Of a stretch of DNA of 41,148 nt, positions 1-8,777 are shown in pieces; the first letter of the stretch is position 1; every line of letters starts with the position of its first letter. The notes under the pieces are model-generated. The model did no database searches. It had not been told where the DNA came from and saw nothing but the letters and a program-made list of their open reading frames with translations. Source of the stretch: Pseudomonadota bacterium (GTDB taxonomy: Bacteria > Pseudomonadota > Gammaproteobacteria > Burkholderiales > Sulfuriferulaceae); NCBI GenBank assembly GCA_021795395.1, contig JAJYPN010000024.1, forward strand, positions 1 through 41,148, given 5' to 3'. A program made the position numbers and the translations under genes.

Positions 1-390
1 TTCCGATCTGACATTATTATCGCCGGCGGTCGCGGCATGAAAAAACCGGAAAATTTCCAGCTGATCCGCGATCTGGCGCACGTGCTGGGCGCCGAAGTCG
101 GCGCGACGCGGCCGGTGGTGCAGGCCGGATGGGTAGAAGCCGCACGCCAGGTCGGTCAATCGGGCAAGACCGTGCGGCCCAAACTCTATATCGCGGCCGG
201 TATTTCCGGTGCAATTCAGCACCGCGTCGGGATGGAAGGCTCGGATGTCATCATTGCCATCAACAACGACCCGGCTGCGCCTATTTTCGATTTCGCCACT
301 TACGGTATCGTCGGCAATGCCATGAGCATACTGCCGGCGCTGACGGAAACCTTCAAGCAACAATTAGCTGTCACCCGCATGGCGGGTTAA
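1..390 (+). CDS. fixB: Electron transfer flavoprotein alpha subunit FixB (EtfA-type), C-terminal part
   Basis: The reading frame is open from the first base and ends with TAA at 388-390, so only the C-terminal ~129 residues are present and the true start lies left of the window. The visible part is the FAD-binding domain of the EtfA/FixB family, with [12 protein letters not shown], the [22 protein letters not shown] stretch and [17 protein letters not shown]. In FixABCX this subunit binds FAD and, with FixA, takes electrons from NADH and splits them between quinone (through FixC) and ferredoxin or flavodoxin. The next gene, fixC, starts 10 bases downstream behind the SD AAGGAGA, so the two are co-transcribed. 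The choice of FixB over a housekeeping EtfA rests on the fixC and fixX genes that follow. Confidence 0.93.
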   Translation, partial: FRSDIIIAGGRGMKKPENFQLIRDLAHVLGAEVGATRPVVQAGWVEAARQVGQSGKTVRPKLYIAAGISGAIQHRVGMEGSDVIIAINNDPAAPIFDFATYGIVGNAMSILPALTETFKQQLAVTRMAG

Positions 391-400
391 GGAGAACATC

Positions 401-1699
401 ATGGCCGAAAAATTTGATGCTATCGTCGTCGGCGCCGGGCCTTCCGGCAATGCCGCCGCTTATACCATGGCAAAAGCCGGACTGAAAGTGTTGCAACTGG
501 AGCGCGGCGAATACCCCGGTTCCAAAAATGTACAGGGCGCCATCCTGTATTCGGATGCGCTGGAAAAAATCATTCCCGATTTCCGCGACGATGCGCCGCT
601 CGAACGCCACATTATCGAGCAGCGCATGTGGGTGCTGGATGATGAATCCTATATCGGTACGCACTATCGCTCGGACGATTTCAATAAACCGCCGTACAAC
701 CGCTACACTATTATCCGCGCTCAGTTCGACAAGTGGTTTTCCGAAAAAGTGCAGGAAGCGGGCGTGATGCTGATCTGCGAGACTACCGTGTCCGACCTGC
801 TGATGGACGGCAAGCGCGTCATCGGCGTGCAGACCGACCGCCTGGGCGGCTCGATCTACGCGGATATAGTCATCCTTGCCGACGGAGTTAATTCGCTACT
901 GGCCACCAAAGCCGGGTTTCACCCCGAAATCGAACCGAAAAACGTGGCGCTGGCGGTCAAGGAAATTCATTTCATGCCGCAGGAAACCGTGGAAGCCCGC
1001 TTCAACGTCAGCGGCGACGCCGGCGTGGTCATCGAGATGGCGGGCAAGATCACCAAAGGCATGATGGGCACGGGGTTTCTCTACACCAACAAGGAATCGC
1101 TGACTATCGGCGTGGGCTGCATGCTGTCCGACCTCAAATACCAAAAGATATCGCCTTACCGGTTGCTCGAAGAGATGAAGGCGCACCCTTCCATCGCACC
1201 GATACTGGAAGGCGGCGAGATGAAGGAATATACCGCGCACCTGATTCCGGAAGGCGGATACAAGGCGATTCCGCAATTATGCGGAGACGGCTGGATGATC
1301 GTCGGCGATTCCGGCATGTTCGTCAACGCCATGCACCGCGAAGGTTCCAATCTGGCGATGACTACCGGTTGCTTTGCCGCGGAAACGGTCATTGAGCTTG
1401 CCGCCGAACAAAAGCCTTATTCCGCAAAAAATCTGGCGCGCTATCGCGAAAAACTCGATGCCTCCTTCGTTATCAAGGATCTGAAAAAATACAAAAACAT
1501 GCCGGATGTATTCCATGCCAATCCGCAATTTTTTACCACGTATCCGGAAATGCTTAATCAGGCCGCACACAAAATGCTGCGGGTCGACGGTATCGACAAG
1601 AAAACCAAGGAGAAACAGATCATGGCCGATTTCAAACATCGGCGTTCGCTGTTCGGTCTGATGGGCGACGCCTACAAACTTTGGAGGGCTTTCGAATGA
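401..1699 (+). CDS. fixC: FixC, FAD-dependent ETF:quinone oxidoreductase-like protein
   Basis: A 432-residue flavoprotein of the FixC/ETF-QO family. The N-terminus has the dinucleotide-binding motif [13 protein letters not shown] (residues 10-22) followed by an acidic end of beta-2 (LQLERG). [20 protein letters not shown] near residues 300-320 is the second FAD-contact region typical of FixC. In the bifurcating Fix complex it passes the exergonic electron branch to the quinone pool at the membrane. The start ATG at 401 has the SD AAGGAGA 6-7 bases upstream, next to the fixB stop. The C-terminal codons overlap fixX by ATGA. Length is normal for the family (about 430 residues). Confidence 0.95.
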   Translation: MAEKFDAIVVGAGPSGNAAAYTMAKAGLKVLQLERGEYPGSKNVQGAILYSDALEKIIPDFRDDAPLERHIIEQRMWVLDDESYIGTHYRSDDFNKPPYNRYTIIRAQFDKWFSEKVQEAGVMLICETTVSDLLMDGKRVIGVQTDRLGGSIYADIVILADGVNSLLATKAGFHPEIEPKNVALAVKEIHFMPQETVEARFNVSGDAGVVIEMAGKITKGMMGTGFLYTNKESLTIGVGCMLSDLKYQKISPYRLLEEMKAHPSIAPILEGGEMKEYTAHLIPEGGYKAIPQLCGDGWMIVGDSGMFVNAMHREGSNLAMTTGCFAAETVIELAAEQKPYSAKNLARYREKLDASFVIKDLKKYKNMPDVFHANPQFFTTYPEMLNQAAHKMLRVDGIDKKTKEKQIMADFKHRRSLFGLMGDAYKLWRAFE

Positions 1700-1992
1700 A
1701 CGCCAACGCAAAAGTCGAAGAGAAACTATTCCAGAATCGCTACCGCGTCGATTCCGGCCGTCCGCATATCCGCATCAAGGACGAAGAACTGTGCGCGACG
1801 CAGTGCGGTACCCAGCAATGCACCATATGCTGTCCGGCCGGCTGCTACACGCTGGAAGGTAACGGGCGCGTGGTGCTGATCACCGACGGCTGTCTGGAAT
1901 GCGGCACCTGCCGGATCATCTGTAACGATTTCCGTAACGTAGCCTGGGAATATCCGCGTGGCGGTTACGGCGTGCTGTTCAAATTCGGCTGA
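1696..1992 (+). CDS. fixX: FixX, ferredoxin-like protein
   Basis: A 98-residue FixX ferredoxin-like protein that works with FixC. The C-terminal [11 protein letters not shown] (Cys66, 69, 72, 76) is a classical [4Fe-4S] ligand set. The N-terminal half has a second dense cysteine group (Cys33, 37, 42, 45, 46, 50), as usual in FixX/ETF-QO iron-sulfur domains. I place the start at ATG 1696 and not at the in-frame TTG at 1681. ATG 1696 overlaps the fixC stop as ATGA and has GGAGG 8-9 bases upstream (1683-1687). The TTG would put that SD inside the coding region. The flavodiiron protein gene starts 4 bases after its stop, implying coupled translation. Confidence 0.93.
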   Translation: MNANAKVEEKLFQNRYRVDSGRPHIRIKDEELCATQCGTQQCTICCPAGCYTLEGNGRVVLITDGCLECGTCRIICNDFRNVAWEYPRGGYGVLFKFG

Positions 1993-1996
1993 GATC

Positions 1997-3268
1997 ATGT
2001 CCACGCGCAATGAGGTGCTCGAGCCCATAACCGTGACCGATCGGGTACACTGGATCGGTGCGTTCGATCCTAAAATGCGTACCTTCGACGTAATCCTCAA
2101 GACACCGAACGGCACGACCTATAACGCCTACCTGGTACGCGGCTCGGAAGGGGTAGCGGTGATCGATACCGTCAAGGCCGAGACCGCCGATCAATTCTTC
2201 ACCCGGCTCGAGGCGGTCGCCCGTTACGACGAAATCAGGGTGATAGTGCTCAACCATCTGGAGCCCGATCACTCCGGCGCATTGCCCGAACTGATGCGGC
2301 GTGCGCCGCAGGCAGCGCTGTATATTTCCGAAGCGGCGCAACTGATGCTCAAAGCCTTGCTCAATAACAGCGACATCGCCTACACGCCGGTAACCACCAA
2401 TGACCGGGTGAATCTGGGCGACCGCACCCTGCGTTTTCTGAACACCCCCTACCTGCATTGGCCCGACACGCAATGCACCTATCTGGAAGAAGAAGGCGTG
2501 CTGTTTTCCGGCGACGTATTCGGTTGCCATTATTGCGACGAGCAGGTATTCAACGACTGCGTCGGCGATTTCCGCTTTTCCTTCGAATATTATTATGCGC
2601 ATATCATGCGGCCGTTCAAGCAATACGTACTCAATGCGCTGGCGCTCATCGAACCGCTGGAGATCAGGCTCATTGCGCCCACTCACGGCCCCATCCTGCG
2701 CGACCACCCGCGTTATTACGTCGAACGTTACCGCGAGATGTCGACGCCGCACTTGCATCTGGAAATCGACCATGGCATAAAAACCATGATCATTTTTTAT
2801 ATCAGTTCCTATGGCAACACCATGCACATGGCCGAAGCGATACGCGACGGCGCGGCTGAAATAGGCGGCTTCCGTATTTCGCTGTACGACCTGGAAGGGG
2901 GCGAAGTCGAGCCTTTTGTCGATCTGGTCGAAGAAGCCGACGCGATACTGGTCGGCTCGCCCACGATCAACGGCGACGCGGTAAAGCCGGTCTGGGACCT
3001 GCTGTCTTCATTCGCCAAAATCAACGTCAAAGGCAAGGTTGCCGGAGCCTTCGGTTCCTACGGCTGGTCCGGCGAGGCGGTGCGCATGATCGAAGACCGG
3101 CTGCGCGGTCTGAAAATGCGCGTACCGGCTGGCGGCTTGCGCGTCAAGCTGATACCCAGCCCAGGCGAACTGGAAAACTGTCGCGATTACGGGCGCGATG
3201 TAGGCAGCTTTCTCATCGGCAAACCGCGGGCAAGAGAAATAGATATGTCGCAATTGCCGGCAGGATAA
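1997..3268 (+). CDS. Flavodiiron protein (class A, FprA/FDP)
   Basis: A 423-residue flavodiiron protein: an N-terminal metallo-beta-lactamase-like diiron domain (about 1-250) joined to a C-terminal flavodoxin domain (about 260-400). All expected iron ligands are visible: His87-x-Glu89-x-Asp91-His92 in NHLEPDH, His154, Asp173 in SGDVFG, and His230 in PTHGP. The FMN domain shows IFYISSYGNT, VGSPTINGDAV and GAFGSYGWSGEA. Such proteins reduce O2 to water or NO to N2O with electrons from rubredoxin or NADH systems. No rubredoxin domain is fused. The start ATG 1997 lies 4 bases after fixX; an upstream in-frame start at 1958 would run inside fixX. The setting in a fix operon suggests protection of O2-sensitive electron carriers or nitrogenase, or use of Fix-derived electrons. 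That role is inference. Confidence 0.93.
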   Translation: MSTRNEVLEPITVTDRVHWIGAFDPKMRTFDVILKTPNGTTYNAYLVRGSEGVAVIDTVKAETADQFFTRLEAVARYDEIRVIVLNHLEPDHSGALPELMRRAPQAALYISEAAQLMLKALLNNSDIAYTPVTTNDRVNLGDRTLRFLNTPYLHWPDTQCTYLEEEGVLFSGDVFGCHYCDEQVFNDCVGDFRFSFEYYYAHIMRPFKQYVLNALALIEPLEIRLIAPTHGPILRDHPRYYVERYREMSTPHLHLEIDHGIKTMIIFYISSYGNTMHMAEAIRDGAAEIGGFRISLYDLEGGEVEPFVDLVEEADAILVGSPTINGDAVKPVWDLLSSFAKINVKGKVAGAFGSYGWSGEAVRMIEDRLRGLKMRVPAGGLRVKLIPSPGELENCRDYGRDVGSFLIGKPRAREIDMSQLPAG

Positions 3269-3340
3269 AGCTATTTCATAGTGCAATCCCGGGAGCAAAG
3301 AGCGTGTCCGCATTATCTTTTTTAATTTTTTGGAAAAATC

Positions 3341-3700
3341 ATGGCTAAAGCGAAAATCAAGTTTGCAGACGTCAATGTCACCGTCACGGTGCCGGTAGGT
3401 ACGCGCATCATCGAAATTTCGGAAAAGGTCGGCTCGTATATCGCCTATAACTGCCGCGAAGGCGATTGCGGCAGTTGCTTCTTCACCGTGCTCGACGGCG
3501 CGGATCATCTTTCCAGGCCTTCGGCGCTGGAAAAAAATACTTTGTTCGCCCATTTCCAGTCGATTCTCGATGGCTGGCGCGGCGCGGGTGATATCGAATC
3601 GTTACAGGCGATGATGCGACGCGAAAATTTCGCCGGCAAGGAATGTCGTCTTGCCTGCCAGACGCAAGTATTCGGCGACGCCACGGTGTCGCCTCTATGA
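3341..3700 (+). CDS. [2Fe-2S] ferredoxin with a ~25-residue insertion
   Basis: A 119-residue plant/bacterial-type [2Fe-2S] ferredoxin. Ligands are Cys38, Cys43 and Cys46 (CREGDCGSC) and Cys106 in RLACQ; an extra Cys102 precedes the last ligand. The first 46 residues are nearly the same as in the next gene (MAKAKIKFAD, PVGTRIIEISEKVG), so the two are tandem paralogues. Relative to its neighbour it carries about 25 additional residues between the third and fourth ligand (around 68-95). It resembles the small nif-linked ferredoxins of the FdxC/FdxD kind known from Rhodobacter. The electron partner (FixABCX, nitrogenase or the flavodiiron protein) is inferred. The 72 bases after the flavodiiron gene hold no obvious terminator. 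Confidence 0.88.
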   Translation: MAKAKIKFADVNVTVTVPVGTRIIEISEKVGSYIAYNCREGDCGSCFFTVLDGADHLSRPSALEKNTLFAHFQSILDGWRGAGDIESLQAMMRRENFAGKECRLACQTQVFGDATVSPL

Positions 3701-3761
3701 ATCCGCCAAACCCGGGGTGGGGCAAGTTTGACAGCGCCCGTCCTAATGAAGGAGAAATATC

Positions 3762-4049
3762 GTGGCCAAAGCAAAACTGACCTTCGCCGATATCGGCGTA
3801 TCGGTAACGGTGCCGGCCGGCACCCGCATCATCGAGGTCTCGGAAAAAGTCGGTGCGGGCATCGTCTACGGCTGCCGCGAAAGCGATTGCGGCACCTGCC
3901 TGACCGTTGTAGTTGACGGAATGGACAACCTGTCGGAACCGTCGAATTTCGAACTCGCCACCCTGGCCGAAAAAAAGGCCGGCCCCAACATGCGCCTTGC
4001 TTGCCAGACCCTGGTGCTGGGGGACGTTACCGTTAAACCCGGCGCCTGA
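3762..4049 (+). CDS. [2Fe-2S] ferredoxin, FdxC-like
   Basis: A 95-residue [2Fe-2S] ferredoxin with ligands Cys38, Cys43, Cys46 (CRESDCGTC) and Cys81 (RLACQ). It starts with GTG at 3762, preceded by AAGGAG about 8 bases upstream. The size and sequence fit the short ferredoxins found in nitrogen-fixation regions (Rhodobacter FdIV/FdxC is of this size). It is the shorter paralogue of the gene just upstream. It probably carries electrons in the fix/nif system. Gaps of 61 and 39 bases to its neighbours support operon membership. Confidence 0.9.
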   Translation: MAKAKLTFADIGVSVTVPAGTRIIEVSEKVGAGIVYGCRESDCGTCLTVVVDGMDNLSEPSNFELATLAEKKAGPNMRLACQTLVLGDVTVKPGA

Positions 4050-4088
4050 TTCTCATACACACTCACTTACTTGCCCTGAGGAAAACAA

Positions 4089-4412
4089 ATGACCCAGCCC
4101 GTCAAACACGTATTCGTCTGTTCGCAAACGCGACCTGACGGACATCCGCGCGGCTCCTGTGCCCAAAAAGGCGCAAATGACGTATTGCAGGCTTTCTGGC
4201 AGGAATTGCAAAAACGCAATGCTTACGATCGGATTGCAATCACGTATTCGGGCTGTCTGGGGCCCTGCGACCAGGGCGCAAACGTCCTGGTCTATCCGGA
4301 AGGAGTGCTCTACGGCGCCGTTACCAAAGAGGATGTAGTGGAAATTTTCGACTCACACCTGATTGACGGCGTACCGGTCGAACGCTTGCGGGTAGCGGCT
4401 GAGAGCTGGTAA
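4089..4412 (+). CDS. Thioredoxin-like [2Fe-2S] ferredoxin (Shethna protein I type)
   Basis: A 107-residue protein of the thioredoxin-fold [2Fe-2S] ferredoxin family (Azotobacter FeS protein I, Aquifex Fd4, Clostridium pasteurianum 2Fe-2S ferredoxin). The ligand pattern is Cys11, Cys24, Cys56 and Cys60, within VFVCSQTRP, GSC and YSGCLGPCDQG. The C-terminal VYPEGVLYGAVTKEDVVEIFDSHL is the usual second half of the fold. In Azotobacter this protein is encoded near nitrogen-fixation genes and can contact nitrogenase, although its exact job is unsettled. Here it is the last gene of the fix-flavodiiron-ferredoxin run. AGGAAAAC lies just upstream of ATG 4089. Confidence 0.9.
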   Translation: MTQPVKHVFVCSQTRPDGHPRGSCAQKGANDVLQAFWQELQKRNAYDRIAITYSGCLGPCDQGANVLVYPEGVLYGAVTKEDVVEIFDSHLIDGVPVERLRVAAESW

Positions 4413-4628
4413 TGAAAGGGCTGGCCTTCATACGCCTGCGGCAGGGACGGCAGGCTGAAAGCCTGACCCTGCTCGATAAACTGCAGGAACATACCGTCTC
4501 AATTAAACACATTAAAAAAATTTGACGATCTCAATGCCCTGGCAGGGACCTGGAACGCAGGTGAAGCTCAAGATTTCGAACGCAACACAGCGCCTTTTGC
4601 TGATGTAGATGCGGCATTATGGCAATAA
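4412..4628 (+). pseudogene. Degenerate antitoxin-like remnant
   Basis: A short frame from ATG 4412 (overlapping the preceding TAA) ends with TGA at 4523-4525 after 37 codons, in the middle of an A-rich run (4514-4520). The next frame continues from 4515 to TAA 4626-4628 and reads KKFDDLNALAGTWN, then FADVDAALWQ. This resembles the C-terminal end of small type II toxin-antitoxin antitoxins, which often finish with LAGTW...ID..LW. No toxin gene and no full N-terminal DNA-binding half are visible. I read it as a decayed or frameshifted gene end. The family call is from recall only and is weak. Confidence 0.35.
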
Positions 4629-4639
4629 GCAATGCGTCC

Positions 4640-5500
4640 TTATTCCAGATTCTGCACCTGTTCGCGCATCTGCTCTATCAATACTTTCAGCGCCATCGCA
4701 ATCCGGGTCGTTTCCACACTGACCGATTTGGAGCCCAGGGTATTGGCCTCGCGATTCAGTTCCTGCATCAGAAAATCCAGCTCCTTGCCTATCGCGCCAC
4801 GACGTTGCAGGATATCGCGTACAGCCTGCATATGTGCCTTCAATCGCGAAATTTCCTCGCCTACATCGATTTTCTGGGAAAAAAGAGCGAGTTCCTGCAT
4901 GATCCGGTCGTTATCGGCTTCAAACGTCAATTCGTCGAAACGAAGCTTGAGTTTCTGTCTGTACGTTGCAATCAGTTCCGGCAACATCGGTTCCAGACCG
5001 GCTATTTTCGATTGCATGGCGTCGAGCCGCGCAATGATATACTCGGCAAGTTTCGCGCCTTCGCGTTGACGGCTGGCGATAAATGCCGGCAATGCCTGAT
5101 CGAGCAGCGCAAGGCACGGCTCCGTCATATCGCGTTCTTTCTGCTGCTGAACCAACATACCGGGCCAACGGAGGATATCGGCAACGGAAAGCGGAGCGGC
5201 ATCGGAAATATCGCCCTGAATTTGCTCTGACCACCGCGCCAATTGCTCCAGCATATTGCGGTTCAAATCGCTACCGATGTCGGCCGATCCCGCTGCTGAG
5301 CTCGTGATTCTGCATTCGATCTTGCCGCGCTGTGTCGATTGCTGCAAACGTTCGCGCAAAACCGGTTCCAGAGCACGGAATTCGTCGGCAATGCGAAAAT
5401 TGATTTCCAGATAGCGGGAATTCACTGCTCGCAATTCGAGGCTCAGATTCATTCCGGCAAATTCTCCCGATGCGGCAGCATAGCCTGTCATACTATTCAT
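4640..5500 (-). CDS. yicC: YicC-family endoribonuclease
   Basis: A 286-residue YicC/YloC family protein. The N-terminus MNSMTGYA is the family signature, and the C-terminus with GKELDFLMQELNREANTLGSK...ALKVLIEQMREQVQNLE is the conserved DUF1732 end. Family members are Mn-dependent endoribonucleases involved in RNA turnover and stationary-phase survival. The start at 5500 is preferred over an upstream in-frame ATG at 5515. It has GAGG about 10 bases upstream and it begins with the conserved SMTG motif. It is transcribed divergently from the kinase gene with 78 bases between them. In many betaproteobacteria yicC lies near rph, rdgB and hemW, as here. Confidence 0.93.
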   Translation of the reverse strand: MNSMTGYAAASGEFAGMNLSLELRAVNSRYLEINFRIADEFRALEPVLRERLQQSTQRGKIECRITSSAAGSADIGSDLNRNMLEQLARWSEQIQGDISDAAPLSVADILRWPGMLVQQQKERDMTEPCLALLDQALPAFIASRQREGAKLAEYIIARLDAMQSKIAGLEPMLPELIATYRQKLKLRFDELTFEADNDRIMQELALFSQKIDVGEEISRLKAHMQAVRDILQRRGAIGKELDFLMQELNREANTLGSKSVSVETTRIAMALKVLIEQMREQVQNLE

Positions 5501-5578
5501 CACTAAATACCTCATATTTTATGTTAAAGTAATCCGATCATTTTATTATCGGCTTGTCGATACGATATAACACGCTGC

Positions 5579-6520
5579 ATGGCTTCCCATTCCATATACG
5601 CCTTACCGAACGGCTATCAGCTCAACGATTATCGCATTGTGCGTAAAATTGGGGGTGGTGGTTTCAGCCTGGTTTACCTGGCTTACGATGCCAAGGATCA
5701 GGCGGTGGCGATCAAGGAGTATCTGCCAGCGAATCTGGTCAAACGGGGCGAAAACGATGCGGTAGTGCCGATAACGGAGAGCAATGTACAATCTTTCCGC
5801 TACGGTATGCGGTTTTTTTTTGAAGAAGGCCGATCGCTCGCACGTATCCTGCATCCGAATGTCGTCCGCGTGGAGAATTTTTTTCGCGCCAACGATACGG
5901 TTTATATGGTAATGCGCTACGAACGCGGTAAAACTTTGCAGGAATACATACGTTCCCATCGCACCGATATCCGCGAAAGTTTCTTGCGCCGTATATTTGC
6001 CGAACTGCTCAACGGCCTGCGCCAAGTTCATGCGCAAAAACTGCTGCATCTGGACATTAAACCTTCCAATATCTATATCCGTATGGACGGCTCGCCGGTG
6101 CTGATCGATTTCGGCGCGGCGCGGCAAACCATCGCTATCGAGCAGCCTAAATTGATGTCCATGTATACGCCTGGGTTCGCTGCGCCGGAACAATATACCG
6201 ATCCGGCATTATTGGGGCCGTGGACCGATATTTACAGCATAGGCGCTACGATGTACGCCTGTCTGGCAGGTGGCGCTCCCAATGCCGCAGACACTCGCTT
6301 GACGAACGACAAACTGATACCGGCTGTCAGACAGTGGCGCGGAAAATACGCCCAGGAAATGCTGGCAATCATCGACTCCTGTTTACAGCTTGACCATTTG
6401 GCCCGTCCGCAAAGTGTTTTTACGCTGCAAAAGGCGATTATGGAAACAACTGACCTGGTTATCAAACCGCCAACCATACTGGAAAGCATCCGCAATACCT
6501 TGTACAAGGATATTTTCTAA
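5579..6520 (+). CDS. Serine/threonine protein kinase
   Basis: A 313-residue Hanks-type kinase with no transmembrane segment, so probably cytoplasmic. Visible motifs: glycine loop GGGGFSLVY (25-33), VAIKEYLP with Lys46, acidic helix-C residues at 82-83, catalytic loop HLDIKPSN (157-164), DFGAAR (177-182) and APEQY (202-206). The catalytic loop has Leu in place of the usual Arg before Asp159, so it is a non-RD kinase. The catalytic Asp, Lys161 and Asn164 are kept, so activity is likely. There are no PASTA or other sensor domains. The PP2C phosphatase gene follows after 18 bases, and the two form a reversible phosphorylation pair whose targets cannot be told from sequence. Confidence 0.93.
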   Translation: MASHSIYALPNGYQLNDYRIVRKIGGGGFSLVYLAYDAKDQAVAIKEYLPANLVKRGENDAVVPITESNVQSFRYGMRFFFEEGRSLARILHPNVVRVENFFRANDTVYMVMRYERGKTLQEYIRSHRTDIRESFLRRIFAELLNGLRQVHAQKLLHLDIKPSNIYIRMDGSPVLIDFGAARQTIAIEQPKLMSMYTPGFAAPEQYTDPALLGPWTDIYSIGATMYACLAGGAPNAADTRLTNDKLIPAVRQWRGKYAQEMLAIIDSCLQLDHLARPQSVFTLQKAIMETTDLVIKPPTILESIRNTLYKDIF

Positions 6521-6538
6521 ATTTCCGGGGACTATCCC

Positions 6539-7447
6539 ATGCGTTTTTCCATTTATCAGGCCAGCCGTCAAGGCGGCCGCCGCTACAACCAGGATCGTAT
6601 CGCTTATTCATACAGCCGCGACGCCTTGTTGATGGTTATCGCCGACGGCATGGGCGGCCATTTGCATGGCGAAATCGCGGCTCAGCTAACCGTCAAGACG
6701 CTGGCGGAATCGTTTCAGCGGCACACCCGGCCAAAATTGCGCGATCCGGTCAATTTCCTGTACGGGGCTATCCAGCGCGCGCACGATACCATCAACGAAT
6801 ACGCGCGCAAGGAAAATCTCCCCGAAGCCCCGCATACCACCTGCGTCGCCTGCGTCGTCCAGGACGATACCGTCTGGTGGGCGCATGTCGGCGATTCGCG
6901 TTTATACCTATTCAGCGATAACGGGCTCGTTGCGCGCACCCGCGACCATTCGACGGTACAGCAATTATGCGATGACGGCCTGATCACGGAAGAAGACATG
7001 AAAGATCACCCCGACCGCAACAAGGTCTATAATTGCCTGGGCGGTTTTCTGGTGCCGGAAATCGAGATTTCGCGTCCCATACCGCTGACCGAGCAGGATA
7101 ATATCATGATCTGTACCGACGGCCTGTGGAGCCAGCTCACAACCGAGCAGATCGCGATGACGCTACGCCGGTTTCCGCTGGCGCGCGCGATCGAATTTCT
7201 CATGGATCATGCGGAATTGCGGGCCGGGCGGCACGGCGACAATCTGTCGGTCATCGCCATGACTTGGGAATCGCACGATACCAATGACGGACAAACCATT
7301 TCCACGGTCGCAATGCCCATCGATACGTTTACCACCAAGATGGATACATTTATTCCCAGCTCGGCGGATCTGGCCGAAGACGAAGTCGAGCGAGTCATAG
7401 CAGAAATTCAGAACACGATCAAAAAATTCTCCGAAAACAACAAATAA
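6539..7447 (+). CDS. PP2C-family Ser/Thr protein phosphatase
   Basis: A 302-residue Mg/Mn-dependent protein phosphatase. Metal ligands appear in RRYNQDR (Asp19), VIADGMGGH (Asp36-Gly37), ICTDGLW (Asp194) and GDNLSVIA (Asp234). [10 protein letters not shown] (116-125) and RDHSTVQQL are further family motifs. The catalytic part ends near residue 243. A hydrophilic tail of about 60 residues, rich in Thr, Asp and Glu, follows and has no recognisable domain. It probably reverses the action of the kinase encoded just upstream. The rph start is 8 bases after its stop. Confidence 0.93.
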   Translation: MRFSIYQASRQGGRRYNQDRIAYSYSRDALLMVIADGMGGHLHGEIAAQLTVKTLAESFQRHTRPKLRDPVNFLYGAIQRAHDTINEYARKENLPEAPHTTCVACVVQDDTVWWAHVGDSRLYLFSDNGLVARTRDHSTVQQLCDDGLITEEDMKDHPDRNKVYNCLGGFLVPEIEISRPIPLTEQDNIMICTDGLWSQLTTEQIAMTLRRFPLARAIEFLMDHAELRAGRHGDNLSVIAMTWESHDTNDGQTISTVAMPIDTFTTKMDTFIPSSADLAEDEVERVIAEIQNTIKKFSENNK

Positions 7448-7455
7448 GGAAAGCC

Positions 7456-8175
7456 ATGCGTCCAAGCCAGCGTGCAGCCGAAGAACTGCGCCATTTCACC
7501 ATTAGCCGACATTACACCCGTCATGCCGAAGGCTCCGTGCTGATCTGCTGCGGCGATACCAAAGTCATCTGTACCGCCAGCATCGAAGAAAAGGTTCCCG
7601 CTTTTCTCAAGGGCAAGAATCAAGGCTGGCTCACCGCCGAATACGGCATGTTGCCGCGATCCACGCACAGCCGTATGGACAGGGAAGCGGCGCGGGGCAA
7701 ACAGTCCGGACGCACCCAGGAAATTCAGCGTCTGATCGGGCGCTCGCTGCGCGCCGCCATCGATCTCGATCTGCTCGGCGAACGGACGTTGCATATCGAT
7801 TGCGACGTAATCCAGGCCGACGGAGGTACGCGCACGGCGTCGATCACCGGCGCATTCGTCGCCACTCACGATGCCATCAGCCTGTTATTGCGGCAGGGTT
7901 TGCTGACCGTCACGCCGATCCGCGATTTCGTCGCGGCAGTGTCCGCCGGCATCTACCAAGGCTTGCCCATACTCGATCTGGATTACGAAGAAGACGCGGC
8001 CTGCGATACCGACATGAATATCGTCATGACCGGTAGCGGCGGTCTGGTCGAGGTGCAAGGTACGGCCGAAGGCGTGACCTACAGCCGGCAGGAACTGAAC
8101 AGCTTGCTCGATCTCGCCGAACAAGGCATCAAGCAGTTAATTGCGTTGCAGCACTCGGTATTATCGAGCTCATGA
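7456..8175 (+). CDS. rph: Ribonuclease PH
   Basis: A 239-residue phosphorolytic 3'-5' exoribonuclease that trims tRNA 3' ends. It begins with the family motif [12 protein letters not shown] and shows [14 protein letters not shown], the arginine-rich [18 protein letters not shown] stretch that binds phosphate and RNA, and [19 protein letters not shown]. Length matches the family (about 238). AAGGA precedes ATG 7456. Its stop overlaps the rdgB start (ATGA), so the two are translationally coupled. Confidence 0.97.
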   Translation: MRPSQRAAEELRHFTISRHYTRHAEGSVLICCGDTKVICTASIEEKVPAFLKGKNQGWLTAEYGMLPRSTHSRMDREAARGKQSGRTQEIQRLIGRSLRAAIDLDLLGERTLHIDCDVIQADGGTRTASITGAFVATHDAISLLLRQGLLTVTPIRDFVAAVSAGIYQGLPILDLDYEEDAACDTDMNIVMTGSGGLVEVQGTAEGVTYSRQELNSLLDLAEQGIKQLIALQHSVLSSS

Positions 8176-8762
8176 ACAGCGTGATCGTAATCGCCAGCAA
8201 TAATGCGGGTAAATTGCGCGAGATAGACAATCTGTTGTCACCGCTGGGATATACATTGAGGCCGCAAGCGGATTTTGCGGTAACGCAAGCTTGCGAACCG
8301 TATCCGACGTTTATAGAAAATTGTCTAGGTAAAGCCCGCCATGCCGCTAAATCTACCGGCCTACCAGCGCTGGCGGACGATTCCGGCTTGTGCGTACGCG
8401 CCCTCGGCGGCGATCCCGGCGTGCATTCGGCGCGCTATGCCGGGCAAACAGCTACGGATGGCGCCAATAACGCCAAACTGCTTGCGTCATTAGCCGGCAT
8501 AGCACAACGCGATGCGTATTATTATTGCGTGATGGTCTACCTGCGTCATGCCGACGACCCGCAACCCTTGATCGCCGAAGGGCGGTGGCATGGCATGATT
8601 ATCGACGAAGCGCGCGGCAGCGGAGGTTTCGGCTACGACCCGCATTTTTATATCCCGCAACTCGATAAAACCGCCGCCGAACTCGGCATGGCCGAAAAGA
8701 ACGCCATCAGCCATCGCGGAAAAGCTCTGTCGAGTCTGGCAGCGCAACTCAAACATCTCTGA
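8172..8762 (+). CDS. rdgB: XTP/dITP diphosphatase (Ham1/RdgB)
   Basis: A 196-residue non-canonical purine NTP pyrophosphatase that hydrolyses XTP, dITP and ITP to monophosphates and so keeps these bases out of DNA and RNA. Family motifs: [12 protein letters not shown] at the N-terminus, [15 protein letters not shown] with the catalytic acidic pair, [10 protein letters not shown], and [12 protein letters not shown] near the C-terminus. The start overlaps the rph stop by 4 bases. The order rph-rdgB-hemW is common in betaproteobacteria. Confidence 0.97.
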   Translation: MNSVIVIASNNAGKLREIDNLLSPLGYTLRPQADFAVTQACEPYPTFIENCLGKARHAAKSTGLPALADDSGLCVRALGGDPGVHSARYAGQTATDGANNAKLLASLAGIAQRDAYYYCVMVYLRHADDPQPLIAEGRWHGMIIDEARGSGGFGYDPHFYIPQLDKTAAELGMAEKNAISHRGKALSSLAAQLKHL

Positions 8763-8777
8763 ACGCCGAGATCTGCC

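Noticed and set aside
1979-2827. Minus-strand frame of 282 codons
   Set aside because: Mirror of the flavodiiron protein gene, whose seven metal ligands and FMN motifs are all present on the + strand.
4619-5230. Long + strand frame of about 200 codons
   Set aside because: Antisense to yicC, which has clear family motifs and an SD; the + frame has no motif.
5505-5530. Another copy of the ATAAAATAGG element before the kinase gene
   Set aside because: CATATTTTATGTTAAA looks similar to one half, but the other half does not match; AT-richness explains it.
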